Positions 49,992 to 62,100 of a stretch of DNA of 64,000 nt are shown here, piece by piece. The position numbers and the translations under genes were made by a program. Numbering within the stretch: position 1 is the stretch's first letter; each line of letters starts with the position of its first letter. Below the pieces are notes generated by a model, which did no database searches, was not told where the DNA came from, and worked only from the letters and a program-made list of their open reading frames with translations. Origin of the DNA: Collinsella sp. AF02-46-1. Its GTDB lineage: Bacteria > Actinomycetota > Coriobacteriia > Coriobacteriales > Coriobacteriaceae. The stretch is from the NCBI RefSeq assembly GCF_003465825.1, contig NZ_QSBV01000010.1, forward strand, positions 29,068 through 93,067, in the 5' to 3' direction.

Positions 49992-50233
49992 GGGGCGGCA
50001 CGCCGTGTGCCCGCTGCCCGGTGCTGCGGATTGGTGCAAGTGGTCAGGTTTGTTTGCACCATGTCCTTGGCATATGGAAGAAGCTGCTGTTCGTAATCTT
50101 TAAGACATCATTAAGGCTTGCGTTGTGGAGCAAGCCGCAGGTCAATGCTATTCTTTTACCTTATCGTACGGTGTTGTATTCTGCCTGAATTCTCTACCTG
50201 CGAACAACGGATAAACGCGACCGAGCGGAAAGG
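49992..50233. other. Promoter region of the surface-protein operon
   Basis: No gene is seen. A possible promoter is TTTACC (50155-50160) and TATTCT (50177-50182) with a 16-bp spacer, about 50 bp before the first gene of the operon. Matches are only 4 of 6 in each box. Confidence 0.35.
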
Positions 50234-51325
50234 ATGGCACGCCCGCTAGCAGGGCAAACGCAAACGATGAGTGGCATGGACCGACATAGCGAGCTCCAGC
50301 AGCACAAGACGGCGGCCGAGTACCGCCAAGCTGCCGACGAGCATGTGCGGACCCTCAAGGATTTCTGGAAGGATTTCCTGGTGAGCGGTCTGTTTGTGCT
50401 GGCCGCCATCGTTGCCATCTTTGCATGCCTGGCCTGGTTTGCCGCGAATAACCGAGTGAGTGCCACGGGGAGTACGATCGGGGCGAAGGGCCCACGGTTT
50501 GTGCTCTCGGGAACGCAGGGCGGCACGGCAGGTAAGTACGACGCCCAGGACAACTACGCGTCGGACAGTACAAGCCTTGCCGTGAACAATCTTTTCAACC
50601 TCAATAACATGAGTGCCGATGGCAGTCTTTCTCCGGGGTCGGCGGGCCAGCTTCAGCTCAACGTCAAGCCGCTCTGCAACGACCTGCACGATATTACGGT
50701 GGAGATGACCTGGGAGATTTCTGTCCAGACGAGCGTTGCGGGCACGGACGGCACTGCTACGGACGCATCGAAAAATGAAGAGATCATCAACTCGCTTAAA
50801 AATCTGGTGCGCGGCCATATCTTGGTTTTCCAGGGCAAAGACACCTCTGGCTTTTACTCCAATCCGCTGGTTCCCACGACAACCACGGTGACCCAGGACG
50901 GAGCGAGCGTCACCGTCATCACACAGAGCTTTACCATTCCGGCGAAGAGCTTTCGTGCTGAGGGCTCAAACAATACGACCGAAACCGTCACCAAAACCCT
51001 CTACTGGATTTGGCCGGAGCAGTTCAAGAGCTATGTTCGCACGGGCAACGCCGGCTACGGTGGCAACCTTTTCGCTAACACAGGCGACGAGGGGGGATAC
51101 ACGACCCTCGTCGGCGACATCAACAATAACCACGCGTGCTATTTCCGCGCCGATAGCACGAGCGTGCCAGGTCAGGCGCCTAGCGCGGTTCCGCCTGTCG
51201 GAGCCGGCATGTCCTCTGCGGATGTGGAAACCTGCGCCAATTATTACAACAACGCCGACGAGATTATCGGCAAGAACGTCAAGTACATTCGCGTGCGCTT
51301 TACCGCCAAGGAGGCGGATAAATAA
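50234..51325 (+). CDS. Membrane-anchored surface protein 1 of the large surface operon
   Basis: 363 residues. A cytoplasmic N-terminal part (about 1-47) precedes one membrane segment (about 48-69, DFLVSGLFVLAAIVAIFACLAWF). At its end is LAWFAANNRVSATG, echoed in the next protein as LGWFVDANRGSTVG. The rest is an external, Ser/Thr-rich, probably beta-rich domain with few cysteines. No family is recognised; the arrangement recalls the membrane-anchored biofilm or pilus-like subunits of Gram-positive bacteria (TasA/camelysin-like), but that is inference. The start is uncertain; GGAAAGG touches the first ATG. The next gene starts immediately after the stop. Confidence 0.7.
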   Translation: MARPLAGQTQTMSGMDRHSELQQHKTAAEYRQAADEHVRTLKDFWKDFLVSGLFVLAAIVAIFACLAWFAANNRVSATGSTIGAKGPRFVLSGTQGGTAGKYDAQDNYASDSTSLAVNNLFNLNNMSADGSLSPGSAGQLQLNVKPLCNDLHDITVEMTWEISVQTSVAGTDGTATDASKNEEIINSLKNLVRGHILVFQGKDTSGFYSNPLVPTTTTVTQDGASVTVITQSFTIPAKSFRAEGSNNTTETVTKTLYWIWPEQFKSYVRTGNAGYGGNLFANTGDEGGYTTLVGDINNNHACYFRADSTSVPGQAPSAVPPVGAGMSSADVETCANYYNNADEIIGKNVKYIRVRFTAKEADK

Positions 51326-52165
51326 ATGGACGAGCAGCTTAATGCCCGCGAGCAGGGCGATATCAAACACAACGAAGGAGCGGCAAACCCCGGCGGCAAC
51401 GGGTTCGGCTCGCACGGCGAAGCGCGTCCGGCTGGCCGCATCGAGCGTATCAAGGCTTGGGTGAGCGGCCACCGTCGCGAATCCCTTGCCATCATGGGCT
51501 TGCTTACCGTGCTTCTCGTGTTGCTGGGATTGACGCTCGGATGGTTCGTCGATGCCAATCGCGGCTCCACCGTCGGCAAGATCAAGGAGCCGGCAGAGCT
51601 CAAAGTGCTGGGCCCCAACGCTACGGCAACAGAGCAGATCGACCTGAGCTACAACCCCGAATACGGCGATACCAAGACTGGCAACACGGTGACGCTCAAG
51701 CGCGCGTTTTGCGTGCAAACGGGCGGTGACGGTTTTGAGCTGCAACTCGCGAATACGACCAACATTACAGGTCTCACTATTGAGCTGTACAGAGCCGAGA
51801 ACACGTCTGCGCTCCAGACGCCCGACGTGAGCGGTACCGCAGACGGCAAATCTTATAGCTGGAAAGCAACCGGAGAGAACCTGCTTACGAGCTTCGAATA
51901 TATCAACAAGGAGAACGACGGTCTGGCAGCCGTGCCGGGCGAGGGCGCAAGCGACCCTACGTTCAAGGACTATCAAAACGTCCAGCGCAACGCGCGCCCG
52001 CTCTACCGATACAAGAAATTCGGCAAGAGCGAACTCAACGCTAAGACGCTCGACGGCTCGACTGACAATGACACGCTCAACTTTATCATCAAGCTTTCGT
52101 GGGACGAGAGCGCCAAAGAGACCGATGTGATCTACCTGATCGCGCGCAACACGAGCGGTAAGTAG
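51326..52165 (+). CDS. Membrane-anchored surface protein 2
   Basis: 279 residues. A polar N-terminus (1-52) is followed by a membrane segment (about 54-75, SLAIMGLLTVLLVLLGLTLGWF) and an external domain rich in Thr and Asn. LGWFVDANRGSTVG after the segment resembles the matching part of protein 1, so the two anchors are paralogous. The ATG follows the previous stop directly. No catalytic motif is visible. Probably part of the same envelope structure. Confidence 0.7.
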   Translation: MDEQLNAREQGDIKHNEGAANPGGNGFGSHGEARPAGRIERIKAWVSGHRRESLAIMGLLTVLLVLLGLTLGWFVDANRGSTVGKIKEPAELKVLGPNATATEQIDLSYNPEYGDTKTGNTVTLKRAFCVQTGGDGFELQLANTTNITGLTIELYRAENTSALQTPDVSGTADGKSYSWKATGENLLTSFEYINKENDGLAAVPGEGASDPTFKDYQNVQRNARPLYRYKKFGKSELNAKTLDGSTDNDTLNFIIKLSWDESAKETDVIYLIARNTSGK

Positions 52166-52179
52166 GAGAGGGGGCGCAC

Positions 52180-53124
52180 ATGGAGAAGCGAGAGAAGCAG
52201 CAGGATGCCGAGCGCGAGCAGCTGGCAAAAAGCAAGAGCCTAGCCAAGAATAAGCTGGTTGTGGCAGCAATCGCACTTGCTTGCGCCGTGGCGCTCGTGA
52301 CGGGTGGTTACTTTACCTATTCCGCCTACACCGCCAACGGATTTCTAAAGTCCGTCGCCGCAACGGGCACCGCGCAGAGCCTGTTTGCGAGCGACCTGCT
52401 CACGGGCTATATGAGTGCGCCTGGCAACGACGAGCTCGACCGCGCCCAGCGCTCCGTTACGGTATATCCCAACAACAAGCAGTGCAGCTTCACCTTTAGC
52501 ATCTATAACTATTTGCTGAGCAACAGCAACTTCTGCAACGATAAAAACGTGACGTATACCTTGACGGTCGAGGGGTATGGGCTCGATGGTGCCACGTGGA
52601 GCTATGCGCCCCAACCCGCCGGAAACGTCAAGCTTCCGGAGAATCAGCCTACCAAGAACGATTACACCGTGACCTTTCCTGAGGACAAGTTGGGACATGC
52701 CTACTTTGTGATTAAGGCCATGGTTGTTTCGAAGGAGAGCCCCGGCACCGAGCTCACCTGTCTGGCGGCGAAAGTCGTGCCGTCAAAGAAGGCCGAGGTC
52801 AAAACCGCTGCGGTTGAGGGCGCGCTGGTTGATGAGGCTGGCAAGTTTGCTGATTACGCTGCGTACAACTACCGTGTGACGGTTACGGGCGCACCGGCAA
52901 ACGTCACGCTCACGTGGGGGGAGAACGTGGAGATCGATCCGTTCTTCGAGACCAACCATGGCGCGACGGTGGATGCTGCAGCTCGCAAGGCTACGTTCAC
53001 CATGGAGCCGGGTTCGATGGTCGTCAACTTTTACCGAGCGGACGGCAAAACGCCCGGTGGCTGGGGTGACCTGGGCATTAGCGTGAGCGGAACTACCCTG
53101 ACGGGCACGACGGAGACTCAATAA
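52180..53124 (+). CDS. Membrane-anchored surface protein 3
   Basis: 314 residues. A charged cytoplasmic tail rich in Lys and Glu (about 1-24) and one membrane segment (about 25-44), followed by YFTYSAYTANGFLKSVAATGTAQSLFASD, a pattern close to SipW/TasA-type secreted proteins. The external part contains two beta-rich stretches (about 80-200 and 215-300). AGGAGAGGGGGCG precedes the ATG. It is the third of four collinear genes. No enzyme motif is seen. Confidence 0.7.
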   Translation: MEKREKQQDAEREQLAKSKSLAKNKLVVAAIALACAVALVTGGYFTYSAYTANGFLKSVAATGTAQSLFASDLLTGYMSAPGNDELDRAQRSVTVYPNNKQCSFTFSIYNYLLSNSNFCNDKNVTYTLTVEGYGLDGATWSYAPQPAGNVKLPENQPTKNDYTVTFPEDKLGHAYFVIKAMVVSKESPGTELTCLAAKVVPSKKAEVKTAAVEGALVDEAGKFADYAAYNYRVTVTGAPANVTLTWGENVEIDPFFETNHGATVDAAARKATFTMEPGSMVVNFYRADGKTPGGWGDLGISVSGTTLTGTTETQ

Positions 53125-53164
53125 CTCTGGAAGCGGAGTTTTTAGGATAAGAGGTACGGAATCG

Positions 53165-56100
53165 ATGAGAACGGCAAAGCGCATACTCGCAGAGTTCATG
53201 ACGGTGGTCATGGTGCTCCAAGCATGCTCGCCCACGGTGGTTGCTGTGGCGGCAGGCTGGCAGAACATCTCGAACGAGATTGCTGCCGCATCTGCGAAGG
53301 CGTTGGATACTGCCGAGGGCGGCGAGACCAACGGCGATGTCACGATCGGGTCTGGGTCGAGTGATACCGGTGCCGACAGCGACAGTGCTGGGGATGACGC
53401 GGCGAAGGATGACGCTGCAGCAGGCGATACCACCGATAGCGCCATGGGTTCCGATTCCACGGGCGACCAGACGGAAGGCGACGATGCCGCTGACGATGCC
53501 GCCGCTGACGACGCCGAGCAAGATGCCGATGATGCGACTTCGGAGGACGCTGAGGCCCAGGCGGGTGCGACGATCACGGATTTGAAAAAGCTTGTCGAGC
53601 TGCTCAAGGCTAATGGTGCGGAAAACATCGTGCTCAAAGAAGATAACAGTGGAATCAAAAGCCTCAATGTCAAGTCGTCGGAGGCGTTCGCCGCCCTGTC
53701 TAACGCCGACGCTTCGCTTTACTATGATGCGCAGATCAAGGTTATCATCACGGGCGATGCGAAGCTCACCGAGTCGGCTAATAACGGCATGTCTTTCCAG
53801 GGCTTTGGCAGCGATGAGCATCCGTTTGAAGGCAGGATCTATAGGTCGCTGAATGGCGCTGATAGTCCCGTCGAGCTCACGACTGATCGGACGGTTTTTA
53901 ATAGCCTCAAGCTGACCGACCAAAACAATATGGTCAAGATGAAGTGGGTGGGCGCGACTAGCTATAGCGCGCCGATGGTCGCTTCGAAGGTCAGCGGTGC
54001 GGAAAACAGCGAAGAGAGTAAGACGCTTAACGCGTCGGTTGACATCGCGGGTCCCGTTGATAAGAAGGATGATACGACTTCCGTCTTGACGGCACCCCTC
54101 CTGGGTGAGACGACGGGCTATCTTGCTGCGAAAGTTACCTATAGCTTCACCGGTTCCCACAAGATTCTCAAGGTGAATGCGACGGGCAACATTGGCTTGA
54201 TTGGTAACACGGTCGAAAGCGGGGCCTTGACGGTTGAGTCCGTCACGTTCCCCAACGATCTGGCCTCAGGCGGAACCGTCGAAACGAGCTCTGACAACGC
54301 TGGGCTGCTCGTAGGCGAAGTCAAGGACGGTGCGACCCTGAGCGTCGGCACCCTGACCAATGTTCCCGCCGCCACCGTCCAGTCCACGAGCGGCTTTGCC
54401 GGTGGCGTTGTAGGCCTCGTTGGCTCGAGTGCAGGTGCCATGGTCAACGTCACGGAGGCTCTCGACCTACACGCGCTCACCGTCAAGGGCACCACCGCCA
54501 GCGGCGGTTTTATCGGCAAGGCAGCCAACCTCACGCTTACCGTGGGTACGGATAACAGCGGAAAAGACGCCTCGGGCAATGCCATCACCATCAAGCCTGC
54601 ACGCGCGGTTGGGTCATCATCGGCCGGCACGTATGCAGGTGGCCTTATCGGCGACGCCTCGTTTGCCGGCAAGTTCACCATCAATGGCGACATCTTCGAC
54701 TTTGGCGAGGGCGTGGATCTCAGCGTATCCAACACGAGCGTCGCTCCTTCTGCCGGCGGACTGTTCGGCGAGCTCGACATCTCGAACGGCGATGTGACCG
54801 TCAGCGGCGGATCGTATACAAGTACGTTGCAAAACGGAACGGACAACAACAATAGCGTGCGCGGCAACTACGGCGGCTTGGTGGGCAAGCTGTGGGGCAG
54901 GAAGGATGGCGAGGCACTGCGTGCGTTCACGGTGCAGGATGGCGCCGCGGTGTCGTTTGGCGTGGGCTCCAACGGCAAGCTCACCTATGCGGGCGGCCTG
55001 GTAGGCTACCTTGGCGAAGGCAACGGGAGTCCCAACGAGTCTGCCGTGGTCATTGATGACGCAACGGTGACATGTGCAACATCGGGCTACGCCAGCAATA
55101 GTGGCAAGTATGGCGGTGCCGTGGGCGTCGTGGACACAAAAAACGTTCTAGAAGTGCGCGGCCTAAAGGTCGAAACCGCCGGCAACGCCACCATCGGCGG
55201 CTCGAACGGCGGCTTTGCCGGAGTCGTCGGATCGTCGTGGCGCGGCATCGTTAAGTTCAGCGGTGTCACCGATCTGTCGGACGCCAGATTCGCGGAAAAC
55301 GACCACACCGCGCAGCTAGTCTATGAGAACTTCAACTCACTCATTTTTGCCGCGGGTAGCGGAAGCGACGGCGGTGCCACCGCAGGCGATATCACAAAAT
55401 GGCAATACAAGCGCCCCACCACTCAGGTCAAGATTGATGACATCTACAGCTATGGTCAGGTCATTCGCCTGGGCAGTGGGCTGAGCAATGATCTCATCAC
55501 CATCAACGATTCGCACCAGTGTATCTTTAAATCGAACCTCGTAAAAACTGGTGGCGCCTTTGTGCTGGCAGGCGTCGACGATTTCGCAAAGCTGGCGATC
55601 ACCTGGCAAACGAGCGGGTACTTCTCCGCCGTGGAGGACGTTGCGGATGACAATTTCGCTCAGATTCCTTCGACGAACATCACGCTCTCCGCAGACATCA
55701 ACCTTTCCGGCACAGGTCTTACCGGCCTTACCAAAGACCGACAGCCCAAAGAGCAAGCCGGCGTTAACGAGAACAACCACAGCTTTACCGCCACGCTCAA
55801 CGGCAACGGTCACACCATAAGTCTGGCGGTGGGCGAGCCTTACGGCATGCGCGGCAATAGCGAGGTCAGTGCCACCAGTGATGGCAACGGCAAAATCTAT
55901 CGCCACGGCCGCCTGGGCTTGTTCGCAGCAATCAACGGCGCAACTGTCTCCGACGTCACAATCGCCGGCTCTATGAAGTTCGATAACGGCGCGGCCATTG
56001 ATGCCGGATCGCTTGCGGGCACCATTGCGGGCGGTCTGACGCTGTCTGGCGCAACGTGCAAAACGAATATCGCGTGCGATGATACGTTCGCTAACGATGT

Positions 56101-59100
56101 GAACATTAACGATGTGAACATTGGTGGTATTGCGGGCAGCGTGTCGACAGCTTCCACGGTTACGTTTGGGGGCAGCAGCAAGGCTCAAGCGACCATCGCT
56201 GCAACTAAAACGCTTAACGGCAATATTCGCATTGGCGGCGCCATCGGCTATGTGGGCGATTATGCCTCGACATTCAATGTTACGGGTCTCGAAGCCGGCG
56301 GCAAAATCGAAACCGGCAATTGCGCCAGCGGCAAGATTGCCCAAGTTGGTGGCCTTATCGGCTGCATCGCACAGGGTAAACAAGAAAACGTGACAAACAA
56401 GACCAATGTGGCGACCGTCAACATCGCAGGGTTGGTGTTCGATTCGTTCGCCATGAGCGTCGGCAAAAACGGCGATAAGCTCAATGGCGCGGGCGGTCTC
56501 TTGGGTTATAGCTGGGGCAACGCGGTCGTAACTATCGGAGATAACAGCGTTAACAAGGATGTAAACTCCTATGCTCTGAGAACAACCAAGGCCTCAATAA
56601 CTGCGGAGAATTCCAAGGAGCTCGGCGGTCTTGTATACGCCGCTAGTGGCCACTGGGTCATCAACGACTATGCCATCGACCTTTCGGGTGCAACCATTAA
56701 CGCGAGCAACGCCGAGATGTTGGGCTTGCTCGTCGGCCGTGGCAGCAGGGTAGCCGACGGAATATACGGTTCCGAGCCGTATGCGGGATTATATCTAGAA
56801 GATAAGGCTTATTGGGGTACTGCCTATAGGGTCGAAGGCATTCATGTTGCGGAAGCTAAGTCCATAAAGAAGTTTGATGAATGGGTTGGCGACGGCAGGA
56901 AGCCAGGCAGCAAGCTAATCGATGCCGAATGGAACACTGTCGTTTCACTTCACACCAAAGACGACGTTAATAATGGCAAGCTCGACATGAGCGGAAATCC
57001 GGGAAGCGATAACAGCTATCACAATCGAACGGATTTCGGCAACTCACGCAAAACCAACGCTTGGACGAGGTATTACTACAATCTTGACAAGGCGTATACG
57101 GTAGTAGGCAGCAACTCAAAAAATAGTAGTGCGAGCAGCTGGATGGACCGCCCGGAGTACTTGTTGCTTTGGTGTGCATGCCTGTATGCCCCGCCTGCAA
57201 TTCAGGGCTATATCATTCCGGGAAATCGTGAGATTTTCAAAGGAAACAATATTGGTACGAACGGTTCCGAGGGCGTGGCTATCAACCTAGAGGGATACAG
57301 CTTCTACCCCACCAACCCCACCAGTAATTCCACGGTAACGGTAAAAAACGCAACCATTACGTTCCATTATTCCGATATTAAAGCTGAGCAAGAAGGCAAT
57401 AAAAAGAATAACGAAGCCACGCAGCACGAGAATATGCACTGCGCTCTCATCCGAACTCACACGGGCGATCTTAAGGTTGAGAATGTCACGCTTGCTGGTA
57501 CCGTGGGCTCTGTTGTGAGCGATTGGGGAAGCTCGTCTGGCGCGCTTGTGTGTCGCTATATCTACGGACCCGTCAAAAAAACCAATGTGGCACAAATCAC
57601 GATAAACGGTTTAGTGCTCGATGGTCTTGCGGTCGATGGTGTGACGAACGCCACCCAATACGCTCCACTGCTAATCAACCAGATGCAGACCCTTGTAAAC
57701 CTTGATGCGAAGAATATCTCGGTAACCGATTCGTACAATAACGGTACGAAAAAAAAGATTGCAGCTACAAGCTTGTTTGGCGAGCTCGGCGTGGGAGATA
57801 AGGCCAATCAGGTCATAGCGAAGTTTGAGAAAATAAGCTTGCCCAGCCAAACGGACAATTCGATTTTTACCCACGCGAGCCTGCTGGAGAGCTTTGGCTA
57901 CGCGACCGGCGGCACGGGCTCGGCGGACTATACCTTTACAGCAGATGCCGCTCAAAATGACAAGGTGACCTACGGATCCGAAATTGATAGGAAAGGCACG
58001 GAGTACTCCGGCAAGCAGCTTTGGTATTACGATGAAGCGACGTATGGCACCCCTAACGGCTTGGTGAAGGCTGGGGATAAGACGGCGAATGTCGATGCCC
58101 CGGTGTTCGGTGACTATCTTCCTTATGTTTATAAGGGGAAGGCCACCGAGAGCAATGTCCAGTACCACGAAATAAAAGTCAACCAGCGTATTCCAAAGCT
58201 GATAACGGGATGTGGTACATATGGCGATCCGTATACCGTTAAGGACGCGACGGAGATGAACGCCATCGCCAACTACATCAACAATAGCGTGGCATTGGAT
58301 GGCTGGGAAGTCACCATTGCCGCTGACCAGAGTGCGCTTTGCACTCGCCGCAGCGACCAATCGACCAACAATGAGGTTACGTACGTCTATAAGCAGGCAA
58401 ACGGTACTGATAAAAAATGGGAGAGGAAGATCGGCGATAAGACCGATCCCGAGCAGACGCTGAGCGACGAAACCGTGCGCCGCTATATACAGAGTGCGTA
58501 TTACAGCATAGAGCCTGACAAAGATAGTAAGATTACCGTCGATGCGACATCGTTTGGCGGGTTTGGCAACAAGGCCAATCCGTTCCGCGGTGTTATCGTT
58601 GGCGATCTGGGCGCCTCGACTGCAACAATTGAGATTGAAAACAACAAGGGCGAGCTTCGCGGCCTGGTTCCCTATAGCTATGGCAGCGTGGTACGCAACC
58701 TCAACATCAATTATGTGAACGAGTCGGCGGCGATTACTTATTCTGCCAAGGACGCCGACGGTGCCCCAACGGCGTTCTTTGGTGGCGTTATCGGCTGCAT
58801 CCTTGGTGGCGATAACATTATCGATGGCGTGGTCGTAAATGGGGCGACGGCCGATAACCCCACAACTGGCTTTACGGTTACTGGTGGCGGAACTAAGTCA
58901 CATCTTGTTCCCGTCGGCGGTTACGTTGGTGCCATTGCGGGCGGCGGTGTGATCTTCCGCAATATGTCAGGGACGTCTTGGCGCGCTGGAACCAGCGACA
59001 AGTCTCAGGGGCTTGGAACGGGCAACTTCCGGCAGTACGACAATCCCTACGTTGGCCGTGTGATTGATGGCTATGCCTTTAGCGAGGGCTGCAAAGTCGA

Positions 59101-62100
59101 AAACGGTAACGCTAGCTACAAGATCAACGAGCTCACAAACAAGGGAACCGCCTGCGTCACTACCACGGGCACCGACAACAAGTATATCGGCACTGATGCC
59201 GAGGCACCCGTGACCACGGTGGAAAACGCCCAGGGCCTTTTGGTGCTCTCGGCCATCATTAGCTCGGGTGCGGGTGCTGGAGCGGCACATACCGACTACG
59301 CTAATTATGGCGTGTTCCGCGGCTCCAAGGCGTACTGGGGCAGCGATAAGCAGGACCCGGCGATAAACGGCTACCTGTTTGGCAACAAGGAATATGGTAA
59401 GGTGCGAAATGCCAGCTACGACTGCGTGGGCAAGCCTGCGAGCGCTGCCGGCGATTTCGAAACCGCCAAAAACGATGACCAGAAGGCCCCGGGCAAACAG
59501 GGGTGGCACGGCCCGCTCGACCATGATGACGATGTAAATTCGCCCTACCTGGTGGCGTCCTACGCTGCCGACTACCAAACGGGCTACGTGTGCGCGTCGA
59601 AATCTATCGGCATGAGCCTGGAGTTCAAGGAAAATGCCACCTACGATATGACCGGCTACGGCACGGGATACGTGGGCCTTAGCGGCCGTTACTATTCCAA
59701 TGCTTGCAGCTCGAACGAGGCGTCCACCGATCGCGACCGCATCACGCCGCACGTGGCAACGATCGACGGCAACGGGGCCACCATCACGGTAGGCGCCAAA
59801 GATGCCACTTACGGCGTCGTCGAATATGCCGATGACGACTATAAGGTCTCGGGCGTGGGCGGCCTATTCAGCACCGTGATGTTCACCTCAACCAATGTGG
59901 GGCAGAGCGTCACCGCGAATGACGGCGCTCAGGTCAAAGACCTTACCTTTAGTAACTGCAACGTATCGCTCACGTACAAAGACGCCAACGGTAGCATTGC
60001 CTCGGGACCGGCATCGAACGACCTCATCGGCACCGGCCTATTGGCGGGCGCAACGGCCAACTACGACGGCAACACGCGTGGCGTCTACCGCAACGTACAG
60101 ATGAAGAACTGCACCGTGTTGGGCGCAAAGAGCGTAGGAGGGCTTCTTGGCAGCTCGGGCCGTACCAGCCGAAGGACGGATAACGACGTGACCTATATGG
60201 TCAATTTCGGCTCCGGCACGCAGGCGCCCGCGAATCTCTATGACTGCTCATACACTGGCCTTAGCGTCACGGGCGAGAAGTACGTTGGCGGCTATGTGGG
60301 TGCGATCGCCTCGCCGTGCAGCGTGTGGACAACCGCGGCCACGGGGGTATACGAGAAGACTATTGGCAAAAACTCGACCATAACCGCCACGGGAACAACA
60401 CCCTACGTGGGCGGCGTGTTCGGTTATACCTCCAGTAACGTATCGGTGAACACCAAAATTGGCATCACGGAAGCCGTCGCATCGAGCACGGCAGTCATCT
60501 CTGGGGTAAATGTACTCGCCACCGGGTCGAACACCGATAAGTACATGGGCGCCGGCGGTGTGGTCGGAAGCGCCTATAGAGGCGTTATTTCTATAAGCAA
60601 CGTGCGCATTGATGCCGGAGGCGATGCCAAGAGCGCCATCATCGGCGATGCCACCGGAACGAACAATAGCATCCGTAATGCGGGCGGCTTGATTGGCGAG
60701 GTCACGAGCAGTGGCAGCCCCAACACGTACTGGTTTGAGGACTGTAGCGTCGAGAATATCAACATTGCCGGCACCGACCAATGCTCGGGCGGACTTATCG
60801 GCTACTACTTCAGCAATGTGAACATAGCCTGCAACAATATCGCGATTGAGTGCGCCACGATCAAGGGCAGGTGGAGCGGCGGTCTACTTGGCGCGATTAA
60901 CAGCGGTGCCGACGTCATCAACGTCACCAACACAAAGGTATCTAACACAACGTTTGGCGGAACCTCCAACGGCGGCATTGCGGGCGACGGACGCGGCCAG
61001 TTCCATCTGGTAAACGTGCTCATGGACAGCAATACCTACAAATTGGGCTCTAAGCAGGGCGTGCTCTTAGGCGAGGTTGACACAAACGGCTATAGCCTCT
61101 CCGCAGCGGGCGTGAACGTAAAGCTCGGCAACGGCAAGACCACGCGTGATCTGCCGCCGATGGTTTACACGACCAATACGGCCGCCGTAAACAGGAAGAC
61201 CTACATCGCGTTCGGCGACTATAAGGACACGCTGCGCGCGCCCGACGAGGGCACCACGCTCTACGGTGCGGACGATACCGCTACCACGGCGGCAAGCCCG
61301 TACGTGACCACGAGCCCCGTAAGCACGCTGGCGGTGCGTGCCTCCGACAACGACACCACCGATCGCTACCTGTTTGGCGACGGCGCCACCATCGACACCG
61401 CGGCGACCGTCCAGAGCGAGGCAGGCACCGGTGTTGCCGATCGCTACACCTACACGAATATCGGCGGCATTAATGACAACGGCGCCTATCAAAATAAGTC
61501 GAGCTACGATGCCTCATCCGTGGCCAGTAAGTTCAATTCGAATAATGATACAAGCAGCAACCAAGCCACAACGGATTTCTCCGTTTTGGTGATCTCTGGC
61601 AACGACAACACGACGGTCAAGAGCTATCTAAACATCGTCACGAACGGCGGCTTCTCCGATGCCTGCAGATTGAATAACGAGAATGGCACCAATCCGCACG
61701 TGACGGCCAAAGCAGAGGTTTTCCAACTCAAGGACGGTGTGTTCGTTAAGGACGATGACGCGTCGAACAATCCCACGCTTCGCGTGGTGAACAACGGCAA
61801 GAACAACATGTCGTTTAGCCCAAGCTCCGATTGGGATAACGGCATGGGTCGCTTTACGCTCCTGACCGTCACCTTTACCGAGGCGGGTCAGAGCTACAAC
61901 GTTCAGGTGCCGATCATCGTTAAGCGCAAGCTCGAGATCGATTTCACTGCAACGTATGATTACGGCACTAAGTTTAAAGAAAGCGACTACGCTAACCTTG
62001 GAAAAGATGCACACGTGCTTACGAGCTTTGGCGAGCCGATGACGGGTCTGCTTACCTGGACATACAATTCTGCCAATGGGAAGGAAGTCGACTTTGGCTG